Source: Staphylococcus simiae (lineage in GTDB: Bacteria > Bacillota > Bacilli > Staphylococcales > Staphylococcaceae). Taken from it: a stretch of DNA of 64,000 nt. The first letter of the stretch is position 1. Every line of letters begins with the position of its first letter. The translations under genes were made by a program, and so were the position numbers. This document shows positions 38,280 to 47,851 of the stretch, one piece after another. The stretch covers positions 372,001-436,000 of the forward strand of contig NZ_CP071589.1 in the NCBI RefSeq assembly GCF_017357005.1. The letters run 5' to 3'. The notes below the pieces were generated by a model. It was given only the letters and a program-made list of their open reading frames with translations, did not search any database and had not been told where the DNA came from.

Positions 38280-39743
38280 ATGGGTGAATTTAAAGGGTTT
38301 ATGAAGTATGACAAACAGTACTTATCAGAATTATCTCTTGTCGATCGTTTGACAAATCATCAAGCTTATCAACAACGATTTACTAAAGATGATGCCTCTA
38401 TTCAAGGTGCACGATGCATGGATTGTGGTACACCGTTTTGCCAAACTGGACAATTATTCGGACGTGAAACGATTGGTTGTCCAATTGGTAATTATATTCC
38501 TGAATGGAATGATTTAGTATATCGACAAGATTTTAAACAAGCATATGAACGTTTAAGTGAGACTAATAATTTTCCAGATTTTACAGGACGTGTATGTCCG
38601 GCACCTTGTGAAAATGCTTGTGTAATGAAGATCAATCGTGAGTCGGTAGCGATTAAAGGAATAGAACGAACAATCATCGATGAAGCCTTTGATAACAATT
38701 GGGTCAAATCTAAATTTCCTAAGCGTCGTCGTAATGAAAAAATAGCAATAGTTGGTAGTGGACCTGCAGGTTTGACAGCAGCTGAAGAATTAAATTATTT
38801 AGGATATCAAGTTACCATTTATGAACGTGCAAGAGAAGCGGGAGGGTTACTCATGTATGGTATTCCTAATATGAAATTAGATAAAGAAGTTGTTCGTCGT
38901 CGTATTCGTTTGATGGAAGAAGCGGGTATTATCTTCGAAACCGGTGTGGAAATTGGGGTAGATATTGACAAAGATCAGATTGAGCAACAATATGATGCCA
39001 TTATTTTATGCACTGGTGCACAAAAAGGAAGAGATTTACCTCTAGAAGGGCGCATGGGAGCGGGTATTCATTTTGCGATGGATTACTTAACTGAACAAAC
39101 ACAATTGTTAAATGGAGAAATAACAGATACTACCATTACGGCTAAAGATAAAAATGTAATTATCATTGGTGCAGGTGATACTGGAGCTGATTGTGTTGCT
39201 ACAGCATTAAGAGAAAATTGTAAATCAATCGTTCAGTTTAATAAGTATACTAAGCTACCAGAGGCAATTACTTTTAAAGAAAATAATTCATGGCCATTAG
39301 CGATGCCGGTATTCAAAATGGATTATGCACATCAAGAATATCAGGCTAAATTCGGCAAAGAACCCAGAGCTTATGGTGTTCAAACGATGCGTTATGATAT
39401 CGATGATACGGGTCATATAAGAGGGCTTTACACTCAAATATTACAACAAAGTGACCAAGGTATGGTTATGATGGAAGGAACAGAGAAATTTTGGCCAGCT
39501 GATTTAGTATTGTTATCGATTGGTTTTGAAGGAACAGAAACAATGGTACCGCGTGCATTTAATATCAAAACGCAACACAATAAAATTGTAGCGAATGATA
39601 CAGATTATCAGACAAATGAAGACAAAATTTTTGCTGCAGGCGATGCAAGAAGAGGACAAAGTCTTGTTGTGTGGGCTATTAAAGAGGGGCGCGGTGTAGC
39701 TAAGGCTGTAAATCAATACTTATCGTCTAAAGTATTAGTTTAA
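38280..39743 (+). CDS. gltD: Glutamate synthase small subunit
   Basis: A 487-residue FAD/NADPH oxidoreductase that feeds electrons to GltB. N-terminal low-potential [4Fe-4S] Cys motifs are CMDCGTPFC (about 41-49) and CPAPCENACV (about 104-113). The FAD site GSGPAGL lies near 158 and the NADPH site GAGDTGADC near 298. It starts 18 bp after gltB, forming one operon. Confidence 0.95.
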   Translation: MGEFKGFMKYDKQYLSELSLVDRLTNHQAYQQRFTKDDASIQGARCMDCGTPFCQTGQLFGRETIGCPIGNYIPEWNDLVYRQDFKQAYERLSETNNFPDFTGRVCPAPCENACVMKINRESVAIKGIERTIIDEAFDNNWVKSKFPKRRRNEKIAIVGSGPAGLTAAEELNYLGYQVTIYERAREAGGLLMYGIPNMKLDKEVVRRRIRLMEEAGIIFETGVEIGVDIDKDQIEQQYDAIILCTGAQKGRDLPLEGRMGAGIHFAMDYLTEQTQLLNGEITDTTITAKDKNVIIIGAGDTGADCVATALRENCKSIVQFNKYTKLPEAITFKENNSWPLAMPVFKMDYAHQEYQAKFGKEPRAYGVQTMRYDIDDTGHIRGLYTQILQQSDQGMVMMEGTEKFWPADLVLLSIGFEGTETMVPRAFNIKTQHNKIVANDTDYQTNEDKIFAAGDARRGQSLVVWAIKEGRGVAKAVNQYLSSKVLV

Positions 39744-39883
39744 TCTATAAATAACTACAGTAAATTTTTAGGATTAGTGGTCGATGGTGGACAAGATGAT
39801 GATATATGATGTAGTGTATGAATTATTTAACGTCATTTGTTAATTTTCAATTTCATTATGTAAAGAATAGATTAAAAATTATA

Positions 39884-39912
39884 TTGACATTTAAATAACG
39901 CTAATATATGAT
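39884..39912 (+). promoter_or_regulatory. Promoter of tRNA-Ser
   Basis: TTGACA (39884-39889), 17-nt spacer, TATGAT (39907-39912), about 14 nt before the mature tRNA. Confidence 0.85.
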
Positions 39913-39926
39913 ATTATTTGTGTTCA

Positions 39927-40019
39927 GGAGGAATACCCAAGTCCGGCTGAAGGGATCGGTCTTGAAAACCGACAGGGGCTTAACGGCTCGCGGGGGTTCG
40001 AATCCCTCTTCCTCCGCCA
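39927..40019 (+). tRNA. tRNA-Ser (UGA)
   Basis: A class II tRNA of 93 nt including encoded CCA. Acceptor GGAGGAA pairs TTCCTCC; the anticodon loop CTTGAAA contains TGA; a long variable arm (ACAGGGGCTTAACGGCTCGC) is as expected for Ser; T-arm GGGGGTTCGAATCCC. Reads UCA (and other UCN) codons. Own promoter and terminator. Confidence 0.97.
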
Positions 40020-40052
40020 TTAATTTTAAATATATAATATTTTATATAATGA

Positions 40053-40090
40053 AGGTAAGTGCTCAATACGTTGAGTATTTACCTTTTTTT
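40053..40090 (+). terminator. Terminator after tRNA-Ser
   Basis: AGGTAAGTGCTCAA pairs with TTGAGTATTTACCT around TACG, then seven Ts. Confidence 0.9.
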
Positions 40091-40108
40091 ATTTTGCATA
40101 TTTTGTCA

Positions 40109-40167
40109 AATTGGACTAATACATAACTATTCACTTTTTATTTATCAGTCTTAAAAACTAGAAAAGC
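40109..40167. repeat. Decayed palindromic element, copy D
   Basis: TGGACTAATACATAACT...ACTTTTTATTTATCAGTC shares the GGACTGATACATAA arm and internal ACTTTTTATTTATCAGT with the other copies, in the orientation of copy C, but GGTTCTCT ends are lost. No target duplication visible. Confidence 0.7.
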
Positions 40168-40460
40168 CTTATTTTACGAGTTTTGTTGTTATTGTCTCGA
40201 AATTATGGTGCTCTATTTTTAGGTTATCATTATAGTTTGACAATGCTTAGTTATTTAAAGGTTGTTATTTTAAATAATTAACAAAAACATTATTAAATTG
40301 CTATTCCTACACTGCTAAAGTTGTGTTTTCATATTATTAAAAATGCCACAATTATAGGGGCAGCGAATTGTTAGTTCAATAAAGTTAGATGCGACTTGAA
40401 ACAATTATATGGAATATGGCAATTTGTCACAATATATAAATAAGATATAAGAAAATATTG

Positions 40461-40474
40461 TGAAAGCCTTTACA
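40461..40474 (+). promoter_or_regulatory. CcpA cre site upstream of treP
   Basis: TGAAAGCCTTTACA is one base from the cre consensus TGWAANCGNTNWCA and nearly palindromic. It overlaps the -35 box (TTTACA), so glucose repression is expected. Confidence 0.6.
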
Positions 40475-40498
40475 CAACTTGTCTAGACAAGTTATACT
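40469..40498 (+). promoter_or_regulatory. tre operon promoter with TreR operator
   Basis: TTTACA (40469-40474), 18-nt spacer, TATACT (40493-40498). Between them, AACTTGTCTAGACAAGTT (40477-40494) is a perfect 18-bp palindrome, the likely TreR operator, so TreR would cover the spacer and block polymerase unless trehalose-6-phosphate is present. Confidence 0.8.
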
Positions 40499-40527
40499 TT
40501 CACTAAGACATTAAGGGAGTGAAGGAT

Positions 40528-41955
40528 ATGGCTGTAAAAAGACAAGATGTAAAAGCCATTGTTGATGCTATTGGAGGACAAGAGAACCTTGAAACAGCAA
40601 CGCATTGTGTAACACGGCTACGTTTAGTTTTGAAAGATGATAGTAAAGTAGATAAAGAGGCTTTGAGTGATAATCCGTTAGTGAAAGGACAATTCAAAGC
40701 TGATCATCAATATCAAATTGTTATTGGACCTGGTACGGTTGATGAAGTATATAAACAATTTGTGGAGGAAACTGGAACGTCTGAGGCGTCGAAAGATGAT
40801 GCTAAAGCTGCAGCTGCACAAAAAGGTAACCCACTCCAAAGATTAATTAAATTGTTGGGTGATATTTTTATACCGATATTACCTGCGATTGTAACTGCAG
40901 GGTTGTTAATGGGGATTAACAATATTTTGACTATGAAGGGCTTATTTGGTCCTAAAGAACTTATTGTGATGTACCCACAAATTGCAGATATTTCAAATAT
41001 TATTAATGTAATTGCTAGTACAGCATTTATCTTCTTACCAGCTTTAATCGGTTGGAGTAGTATGAGAGTATTCGGAGGAAGTCCGATACTAGGTTTAGTC
41101 TTAGGATTGATTTTAATGCATCCTCAATTAGTGTCACAATATGATATTGGTAAAGGTCATATACCAACTTGGAATTTATTTGGTTTAGAAATTAAACAGT
41201 TGAATTATCAAGGTCAAGTATTGCCAGTACTTATTGCGGCTTATGTATTAGCTAAATTAGAAAAAGCATTAAATAAAGTCGTTCATGATTCTATTAAAAT
41301 GTTAGTAGTTGGTCCAGTTGCACTGCTAGTAACAGGTTTTTTATCATTTATCGTTATTGGACCAATTGCTTTAATCATTGGTACAGGTATTACAACTGGG
41401 GTTACGTTTGTATTCCAACATGCAGGTTGGTTAGGTGGTGCGCTTTATGGTTTATTATATGCGCCACTTGTTATTACAGGCTTACATCATATGTTTTTAG
41501 CTGTAGATTTCCAACTTATGGGAAGTAGTTTAGGTGGAACATATTTATGGCCAATCGTCGCAATTTCTAATATTTGCCAAGGGTCAGCGGCATTTGGAGC
41601 ATGGTATGTCTATAAACGTCGTAAAATGGTTAAAGAAGAAGGATTAGCATTAACTTCTGGTATTTCTGGTATGTTAGGCGTCACTGAACCAGCTATGTTT
41701 GGTGTTAACTTACCGCTTAAATATCCATTCGTTGCAGCTATTTCGACTTCTTGTGTCTTAGGTGCGATTATTGGTATGAATAAAGTTCTTGGCAGTGTAG
41801 GTGTTGGAGGGGTACCAGCATTTATTTCAATCCAAAAAGAATATTGGTTAGTATATATTGTAGTGACAATCATTGCTATGATAGTGCCATGTATTTTAAC
41901 GATTATCTTATCTAATTTTAGTAAACAAAAAGCGAAAGAAATCGTTGAAGATTAA
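40528..41955 (+). CDS. treP: PTS trehalose-specific EIIBC
   Basis: A 475-residue permease that imports and phosphorylates trehalose. The EIIB domain (1-90) contains the phosphorylated Cys27 in ATHCVTRLR. The EIIC membrane domain (about 105-470, roughly ten helices) follows. No IIA domain: phosphate must come from a shared EIIA-Glc. Start ATG 40528 has AAGGGAG 8 nt upstream; a GTG at 40519 lies inside that site. First gene of treP-treC-treR; a weak hairpin separates it from treC. Confidence 0.94.
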   Translation: MAVKRQDVKAIVDAIGGQENLETATHCVTRLRLVLKDDSKVDKEALSDNPLVKGQFKADHQYQIVIGPGTVDEVYKQFVEETGTSEASKDDAKAAAAQKGNPLQRLIKLLGDIFIPILPAIVTAGLLMGINNILTMKGLFGPKELIVMYPQIADISNIINVIASTAFIFLPALIGWSSMRVFGGSPILGLVLGLILMHPQLVSQYDIGKGHIPTWNLFGLEIKQLNYQGQVLPVLIAAYVLAKLEKALNKVVHDSIKMLVVGPVALLVTGFLSFIVIGPIALIIGTGITTGVTFVFQHAGWLGGALYGLLYAPLVITGLHHMFLAVDFQLMGSSLGGTYLWPIVAISNICQGSAAFGAWYVYKRRKMVKEEGLALTSGISGMLGVTEPAMFGVNLPLKYPFVAAISTSCVLGAIIGMNKVLGSVGVGGVPAFISIQKEYWLVYIVVTIIAMIVPCILTIILSNFSKQKAKEIVED

Positions 41956-41972
41956 CACAATTAAATAACTTA

Positions 41973-42010
41973 AAGGGGCGTTCATATACTATGCGGGCGT
42001 CCCTTATTTT
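41973..42010 (+). terminator. Weak intercistronic hairpin between treP and treC
   Basis: AAGGGGCG pairs with CGTCCCTT (one mismatch) followed by ATTTT. It could lower downstream expression of treC-treR. Confidence 0.6.
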
Positions 42011-42042
42011 ATAACTATATATTAAGAAAAGGTGGTATTAGC

Positions 42043-43692
42043 GTGTTGAAAAATCAAGATTGGAGAAAATCAGTCGTATATCAAATTTACCCGAAGTCAT
42101 TTAATGATACGACTGGAAGTGGTATTGGGGATATTAAAGGTATTATTGAAAAATTAGACTATTTAGCTTTCCTTGGTGTTGACTATATATGGTTAACGCC
42201 TGTATATGAATCTCCAATGAATGATAATGGTTATGATATTAGTAATTATTTAAAAATAAATGAAGATTTTGGAACGTTGGAAGACTTTGAGTTATTAGTA
42301 ACAGAAGCACACAAAAGAGAATTAAAAGTAATGTTAGATATCGTTATTAACCATACATCTACAGAACACCATTGGTTTAAAGAAGCCAAAAAAGCGAAAG
42401 ATAATCCATATAGAGATTTTTATTTTTTCCGTAAATCTCAAGATGGCCCACCAACTAACTGGGAATCAAAATTTGGGGGCAATGCATGGCAATATGATCC
42501 TGTTACGGATGAATATTATTTACATCTTTTTGACGTCACTCAAGCTGATTTAAATTGGGAAAATAAAGAAGTTAGACAAGCATTGTATAATATTGTCAAT
42601 CATTGGATAGACTTTGGTGTAGATGGTTTTCGTTTTGATGTTATTAATTTAATTTCTAAAGATGAATTTAAAGATTCTACTAATATAGGTAAAGAGTTTT
42701 ATACTGATGGTCCTAGAGTTCATGAGTTTCTACATGAATTGAATCGTCAAACATTTGGTGATACAGATATGATGACGGTTGGAGAAATGTCATCTACAAC
42801 AATTGATAATTGTATTAAATATACCAATCCAGAACGTCAAGAATTAAATAGCGTATTTAACTTCCATCATTTAAAAGTAGACTACGTCAATGGTGAAAAA
42901 TGGAGCAATGCTAAACTAGATTTTCATAAACTAAAAACTATTTTGATGGAGTGGCAAACTGGAATTTATCAAGGTGGCGGATGGAACGCGATATTCTGGT
43001 GTAATCATGATCAGCCTAGAGTTGTATCAAGGTTTGGTAATGATACAACAGAAGAATTGAGACAGCAAAGTGCTAAAATGCTGGCAATAACGCTACATAT
43101 GCTGCAAGGGACACCTTACATTTATCAAGGTGAAGAAATTGGTATGACTGATCCTCATTTTACATCTATCGATCAATATAGAGATGTTGAATCTTTAAAT
43201 GCATATCAAAATATGAAACAAAAAGGATATGACGAAGATTACATCATGGCTATTCTCGGACAAAAATCACGTGATAATTCACGTACACCCATGCAATGGT
43301 CTGCAGATATCAATGCTGGATTTACAGAAGGGAAACCTTGGATTGAAGTTGCGCGTAATTATCCTACAATTAATGTTGAACAAGCAATAGAAGATAAGGA
43401 TTCAATTTTATATACGTATAAAAAATTAATTGACTTACGACATCAATACGACATTATTACTTATGGAAATATTATTCCACGTCACATGAATCATAATGAT
43501 TTGTTTATATATGATCGTTATTTTGACAATCGTTGTTGGACTGTAGTCGCTAACTTTTCAGCACAAAGTGTCATAATTCCAGAAGATGTTGACTTAAATG
43601 GGGATATAGTTATCCAAGAAGGTATAATAGAAGAAAATTCGATTAGTGGTTACGGTGCAATTGTCATTGAAACATTATCGGAAAATAAATAA
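42043..43692 (+). CDS. treC: Trehalose-6-phosphate hydrolase (phospho-alpha-1,1-glucosidase)
   Basis: A 549-residue GH13 enzyme splitting trehalose-6-P into glucose and glucose-6-P. Catalytic residues: nucleophile Asp199 (FRFDVIN), acid/base Glu248 (VGEMSS), transition-state Asp323 (NHDQPR). Start GTG 42043, GGTGG 7 nt upstream. Downstream of treP; also called treA. Confidence 0.94.
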   Translation: MLKNQDWRKSVVYQIYPKSFNDTTGSGIGDIKGIIEKLDYLAFLGVDYIWLTPVYESPMNDNGYDISNYLKINEDFGTLEDFELLVTEAHKRELKVMLDIVINHTSTEHHWFKEAKKAKDNPYRDFYFFRKSQDGPPTNWESKFGGNAWQYDPVTDEYYLHLFDVTQADLNWENKEVRQALYNIVNHWIDFGVDGFRFDVINLISKDEFKDSTNIGKEFYTDGPRVHEFLHELNRQTFGDTDMMTVGEMSSTTIDNCIKYTNPERQELNSVFNFHHLKVDYVNGEKWSNAKLDFHKLKTILMEWQTGIYQGGGWNAIFWCNHDQPRVVSRFGNDTTEELRQQSAKMLAITLHMLQGTPYIYQGEEIGMTDPHFTSIDQYRDVESLNAYQNMKQKGYDEDYIMAILGQKSRDNSRTPMQWSADINAGFTEGKPWIEVARNYPTINVEQAIEDKDSILYTYKKLIDLRHQYDIITYGNIIPRHMNHNDLFIYDRYFDNRCWTVVANFSAQSVIIPEDVDLNGDIVIQEGIIEENSISGYGAIVIETLSENK

Positions 43693-43710
43693 CATGGAAG
43701 TTTGTATATA

Positions 43711-44436
43711 ATGAAGCAAAAGAAATTCATTAAAATTTATGAAACATTAAAAGCAGATATTATTAATGGAAAATATAGTTATGGTAGTTCAATTCCTTCT
43801 GAAAATGATCTTTTGCAAACTTACGAATCATCAAGGGAAACTGTGCGTAAAGCACTTGATTTACTCGTCTTGGATGGTATGATTCAAAAAATTCACGGCA
43901 AAGGTTCTTTAGTGATTTATCAAGGTATGACGGAATTCCCATTTTCTGAGTTAGTTAGTTTTAAAGAAATGCAAACTGAGTTAAATATAATGTATACAAC
44001 AGAAATTATAGTCAATGAAGTTATTAAAGCTTATGAAGTGCCAGAAGTTCAACGCAAGCTAGCTATATCGGATAATGAAGCACTTATTCATATTATTCGA
44101 ACTAGAAAAATTAATGGTCATGTTAAAATCGTCGATGAAGATTATTTTCTACAGAGTATTGTTAAAGCAATTGGAAATGATGTTGCAGAAGATTCTATAT
44201 ATCATTATTTAGAACATGATTTATATTTAGCGATTAGTTATTCTAATAAAGCTATTACTTTTGAACCATTTTCAGATCAAGAATATAAATTGTTTGGCCA
44301 AGTTGAACCAGCATATTGTGCTACAGTGAGAAGTATTGTTTATTTGGAAGACACCACTCAATTTCAATATAATATTTCTAAACATATAGCAACTGAGTAT
44401 AAATTTAATGAATTTTCTAGAAGACGTACTAAATAA
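43711..44436 (+). CDS. treR: Trehalose operon repressor TreR (GntR family)
   Basis: A 241-residue GntR/HutC-type regulator with N-terminal winged HTH (SENDLLQTYESSRETVRKAL) and C-terminal UTRA-like sensor domain that likely binds trehalose-6-P. ATG 43711 has GGAAG 10 nt upstream; the first codon at 43702 has none. It presumably binds the palindrome upstream of treP. Confidence 0.93.
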   Translation: MKQKKFIKIYETLKADIINGKYSYGSSIPSENDLLQTYESSRETVRKALDLLVLDGMIQKIHGKGSLVIYQGMTEFPFSELVSFKEMQTELNIMYTTEIIVNEVIKAYEVPEVQRKLAISDNEALIHIIRTRKINGHVKIVDEDYFLQSIVKAIGNDVAEDSIYHYLEHDLYLAISYSNKAITFEPFSDQEYKLFGQVEPAYCATVRSIVYLEDTTQFQYNISKHIATEYKFNEFSRRRTK

Positions 44437-44474
44437 AATTGAATTTTAAAGTTAATGTTCTAAAGGTTTTATGC

Positions 44475-44504
44475 TTGCAATTCGCTATATAAATATAGTA
44501 AGAT
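44475..44504 (+). promoter_or_regulatory. Promoter of SRP RNA
   Basis: TTGCAA (44475-44480), 18-nt spacer, TAAGAT (44499-44504); transcription should start within 7 nt, at the RNA 5' end. Confidence 0.7.
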
Positions 44505-44509
44505 ATATC

Positions 44510-44787
44510 TTGCCGTGCTAGGTGGGGAGGTAGCGGTTCCCTGTACTCGAAATCCGCTTTATGCGAGACTTAATTCCTTTATTGAGGGCGTATTTTTGTG
44601 AAGTCTGCCCGGAGCACGTAGTGTTTGAAGATTTCGGTCCTATGCAATATGAACCCATGAACCATGTCAGGTCCTGACGGAAGCAGCATTAAGTGGATCA
44701 TCATATGTGCCGTAGGGTTGCCGAGATTTAGCTAACGACTTCGGTAACGTTTGTGAATTACGTTCGATTTAAAGGTGCACGGTTTTT
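44510..44787 (+). ncRNA. ffs: Signal recognition particle RNA (scRNA, long Gram-positive type)
   Basis: About 275 nt with both domains. Alu-like 5' part GCCGTGCTAGGTGGGGAGG. The conserved S-domain loop with GGAAGCAGCAT and its helix 8 strand CCATGTCAGGTCCTGACGG. Ends in ...GGTGCACGG pairing to the 5' end, then a T-run. Partners: Ffh and HBsu. Confidence 0.97.
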
Positions 44788-44834
44788 AATTTTTAATTTA
44801 ACATTTAAATAAAGTATGATAACGACATATAATG

Positions 44835-44907
44835 AAAGCTACTCTCTTTAATAGTTAACAAGGATTTTGTATACTTGATTGCTATTATATTGATGAGTAG
44901 CTTTTTA
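44835..44907. terminator. Long-loop hairpin with terminator tail
   Basis: AAAGCTACTC (44835-44844) pairs with GAGTAGCTTT (44895-44904), T-run after. Could end an unannotated small transcript; the loop of about 50 nt is unusual. Confidence 0.45.
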
Positions 44908-44964
44908 TATTTGCAGTAGAAATATGTGAGTATATACTTGTGCGACGAGGACAAGTAATATTAA

Positions 44965-45288
44965 GGTTCTCTCCCAAAATGGACTGATACATAATTAATT
45001 TTTTGCCTCACACCCCAGCTTGCACATTATAGTAAAAATTCTGTTGACAGAATTTTTCTTTGCTGGGGCCCCAATGCCCAACTTGCACTGTTTGTATAAA
45101 CTGATTAATCAGTTTATTTGTGTTGGGGCCCCGGTCTTCGACTAGCACTGTTGCCCAACTTTCATTGCTTGTAGAAACTGTTTCACAGTTTCTCTATGTT
45201 GGGTCCCTACCTCAGGAGTCTCGGCTTTAAAATAATTTATATTTTAAATTATTCACTTTTTATTTATCAGTCCTGAGAATAGAGAACC
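44965..45288. mobile_element. Palindromic MITE-like element, copy C, 324 bp with internal STAR array and 8-bp target duplication
   Basis: Outer ends GGTTCTCT and AGAGAACC; the same arms as copies A and B (GGACTGATACATAA left, TTATTTATCAGTCC right). Perfect direct repeats AATATTAA flank it at 44957-44964 and 45289-45296. Between the arms sits a STAR-like array (45010-45206). Confidence 0.9.
45010..45206. repeat. STAR-like repeat array, three units
   Basis: Each unit has CAACTTGCA- or AGCTTGCA-type text, a short hairpin, and the GC-rich joint GGGGCCCC (twice; GGGTCCC once). Hairpins: AAAAATTCTG/CAGAATTTTT, ATAAACTG/CAGTTTAT, AGAAACTG/CAGTTTCT. Matches the Staphylococcus aureus repeat (STAR) family in general form. 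Confidence 0.8.
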
Positions 45289-45481
45289 AATATTAATTGT
45301 GTAGTAAAAGAGAATTTGAATAGTCTTATAGCAATAAATAGTCTATGGTAATACATTAATTATAAATTAAAAGTGTTGGATAAATAATGGTAGTGTAGTT
45401 GTATTGAATATAATACAATTATCATACGATATTAAAAGTTATAAATTAATGAATATTAGAAAAGTAATTTTCGGAGGAATT

Positions 45482-46003
45482 ATGCAAATATATTTAAGTA
45501 CATTAACTGAACTTGACTATGATACTTCTCTAGATAATATTGAAGAAAGTTTTAATGAAACTCCAGAAACGAGTTGGCAGGCAAGAAAAAAAGTTAAATA
45601 TTTAAGAAAATCTCCCTTATATAATTTTGAATTGGAAGTTATTGCTAAGAATGACAATAATGAAGTAGTTGGTCACGTATTATTAATTGAAGTAGAAATT
45701 GTTAGTGAGATACAAACTTATTATGCGCTTGCAGTTGCATCGTTATCAGTAAAACCTGATTTGCGTGGCCAAGGATTAGGCAGTAGTTTGATGAGTGCAG
45801 TTGAAGAACGAGCTAAATCACAAGAGTATAGTACGATTATTGTAAGAAATAATTTAGAATACTTCTCAAAATTAGGTTATGATAATGCGCAAGACTACGA
45901 CATTCAATCAGAAGATCATGAGAATATATTAGTTAAATTTTTATGGGATCATTTAGATAATCCGCCTCATGGTGTTATTAAAATTCCTCAACAGTTAGTT
46001 TGA
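45482..46003 (+). CDS. GNAT-family N-acetyltransferase
   Basis: A 173-residue GNAT enzyme. The acetyl-CoA loop is LRGQGLGSSLM (about 95-106: R-x-x-G-x-G/A); the C-terminal part FSKLGYDNAQDYDI is typical. ATG 45482 has GGAGG 4-5 nt upstream; the longer frame from 45404 has no ribosome binding site. Substrate unknown. It lies 57 bp ahead of dnaX on the same strand. Confidence 0.88.
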   Translation: MQIYLSTLTELDYDTSLDNIEESFNETPETSWQARKKVKYLRKSPLYNFELEVIAKNDNNEVVGHVLLIEVEIVSEIQTYYALAVASLSVKPDLRGQGLGSSLMSAVEERAKSQEYSTIIVRNNLEYFSKLGYDNAQDYDIQSEDHENILVKFLWDHLDNPPHGVIKIPQQLV

Positions 46004-46059
46004 GGTAAGTAAGTTATAACGTGATATAATAAGAAGTAATTGTTTATGGAGGTGCTAAC

Positions 46060-47763
46060 TTGAACTATCAAGCTTTATACCGCATGTATAGACCGCAAAG
46101 TTTTGATGATGTCGTTGGTCAAGAACATGTTACAAAAACATTGAAAAATGCTATATCAAAAAACAAACAATCGCATGCCTATATTTTTAGTGGACCGAGA
46201 GGAACTGGAAAAACAAGTATAGCGAAAGTTTTTGCTAAAGCGATAAATTGTTTGAATAGCACTGATGGGGAACCTTGTAATGAATGTGCGATTTGTACAG
46301 GTATCACTCAGGGAACTAACTCAGATGTTATTGAAATTGATGCTGCAAGTAACAATGGTGTAGATGAAATTAGAAATATTAGAGATAAAGTTAAATATGC
46401 TCCGAGTGAATCAAAATATAAAGTATATATTATTGATGAAGTTCATATGTTAACAACAGGTGCATTTAATGCCTTACTAAAAACTTTAGAAGAACCACCA
46501 GCTCATGCTATCTTTATCTTGGCAACTACTGAACCACATAAAATACCTCCAACTATTATTTCTAGGGCACAACGTTTTGATTTTAAAGCGATTAGTATAA
46601 GCCAAATTGTAGAAAGGTTGCGATATGTCGCTGATGCACAACATCTAGATTATGAAAATAATGCATTAGAGTTTATTGCTAAAGCTTCAGAAGGTGGCAT
46701 GAGAGATGCTTTAAGTATTATGGATCAGGCAATTGCATTTGGAGATGGACATTTAACTCTACAAGACGCTTTAAATGTAACTGGTAGTGTTCATGACGAA
46801 GCATTAAATCAGTTATTTGAAGAAATAGTTAAAGGGGATGTTCAAGCAGCATTCCAAAGATATCACCATTTTATCGCTGAAGGAAAAGAAGTGAATAGAC
46901 TTATTAATGATATGATCTATTTTGTTAGAGATACAATTATGAATAAGACAGCTGACAAAGAAAATGATTATGATGCATTGATGACGTTAGATTTAAATAT
47001 GCTTTATCAAATGATAGATAGTATAAATGATACGTTGGTATCAATTAGATTCAGTGTAAATCAAAATGTTCACTTTGAAGTATTGTTAGTTAAGCTTGCA
47101 GAACTTATAAAAAAACAAGTGCCGGTAGTTGGTATTGAATCTAATGATGTGACACACATTGCTCAACAACCGAATAGTGATGTATTGTTGCAAAGAATGG
47201 AACAATTAGAACAAGAGCTTAAAGCTTTAAAAGCGCAAGGTACAAGTGCAACTAGTAATAATAAGACAAGTAAAAAGCCAACAAGATCATTGCAAAGGAA
47301 TAAAAATGCTTTTTCAATGCAACAAATTGCTAAAGTTTTAGATAAAGCAAATAAAGAAGACATTAAATTACTGAAAGATCGATGGCAAGATGTTGTTGAT
47401 CATGCTAAAAATAATGATAAGAAGTCATTAGTTAGCTTATTACAAAATTCAGAACCAGTTGCAGCAAGTGAAGATCATGTCTTAGTGAAATTTGAAGAGG
47501 AAATTCACTGTGAAATTGTGAATAAGGACGATGAAAAACGCAGTAATATAGAAAGCGTTGTTTGTAATATTGTAAATAAAAATGTCAAAGTGGTTGGTGT
47601 GCCTTCAGATCAATGGTTAAGGGTGCGTTCAGAATATATACAATCACGTAAACAAGATCACAGCGATGATAATAGTAATGATAGTAGTGAACAACAAGAT
47701 GTTGCACAAAAAGCAAAAGATTTATTTGGTGAAGAAACTGTAAATATAATAGATGAAGAGTGA
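46060..47763 (+). CDS. dnaX: DNA polymerase III subunits gamma and tau
   Basis: A 567-residue clamp-loader ATPase. Walker A GPRGTGKTS near 43-51; four-Cys zinc motif CLNSTDGEPCNECAIC; Walker B IIDEVHML; SRC-like SRAQRF. The C-terminal tau part (about 370-567) is a charged linker and the alpha-subunit contact. Start TTG 46060 with GGAGG 7 nt upstream. Followed by ebfC and recR, the standard Firmicute order. Confidence 0.96.
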   Translation: MNYQALYRMYRPQSFDDVVGQEHVTKTLKNAISKNKQSHAYIFSGPRGTGKTSIAKVFAKAINCLNSTDGEPCNECAICTGITQGTNSDVIEIDAASNNGVDEIRNIRDKVKYAPSESKYKVYIIDEVHMLTTGAFNALLKTLEEPPAHAIFILATTEPHKIPPTIISRAQRFDFKAISISQIVERLRYVADAQHLDYENNALEFIAKASEGGMRDALSIMDQAIAFGDGHLTLQDALNVTGSVHDEALNQLFEEIVKGDVQAAFQRYHHFIAEGKEVNRLINDMIYFVRDTIMNKTADKENDYDALMTLDLNMLYQMIDSINDTLVSIRFSVNQNVHFEVLLVKLAELIKKQVPVVGIESNDVTHIAQQPNSDVLLQRMEQLEQELKALKAQGTSATSNNKTSKKPTRSLQRNKNAFSMQQIAKVLDKANKEDIKLLKDRWQDVVDHAKNNDKKSLVSLLQNSEPVAASEDHVLVKFEEEIHCEIVNKDDEKRSNIESVVCNIVNKNVKVVGVPSDQWLRVRSEYIQSRKQDHSDDNSNDSSEQQDVAQKAKDLFGEETVNIIDEE

Positions 47764-47851
47764 TACATGACAAGCGATATAATCGTATGTATAATGTAAT
47801 AAACATCATATTTTTATTAAAACTGTATGAATTTCAAGGAGGAAAAAATAT

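Noticed and set aside
44965..45288. Reading the split palindrome as two unrelated hairpins
   Set aside because: Both arms match the compact copies and the outer ends carry a perfect 8-bp duplication, so one element is the simpler reading.
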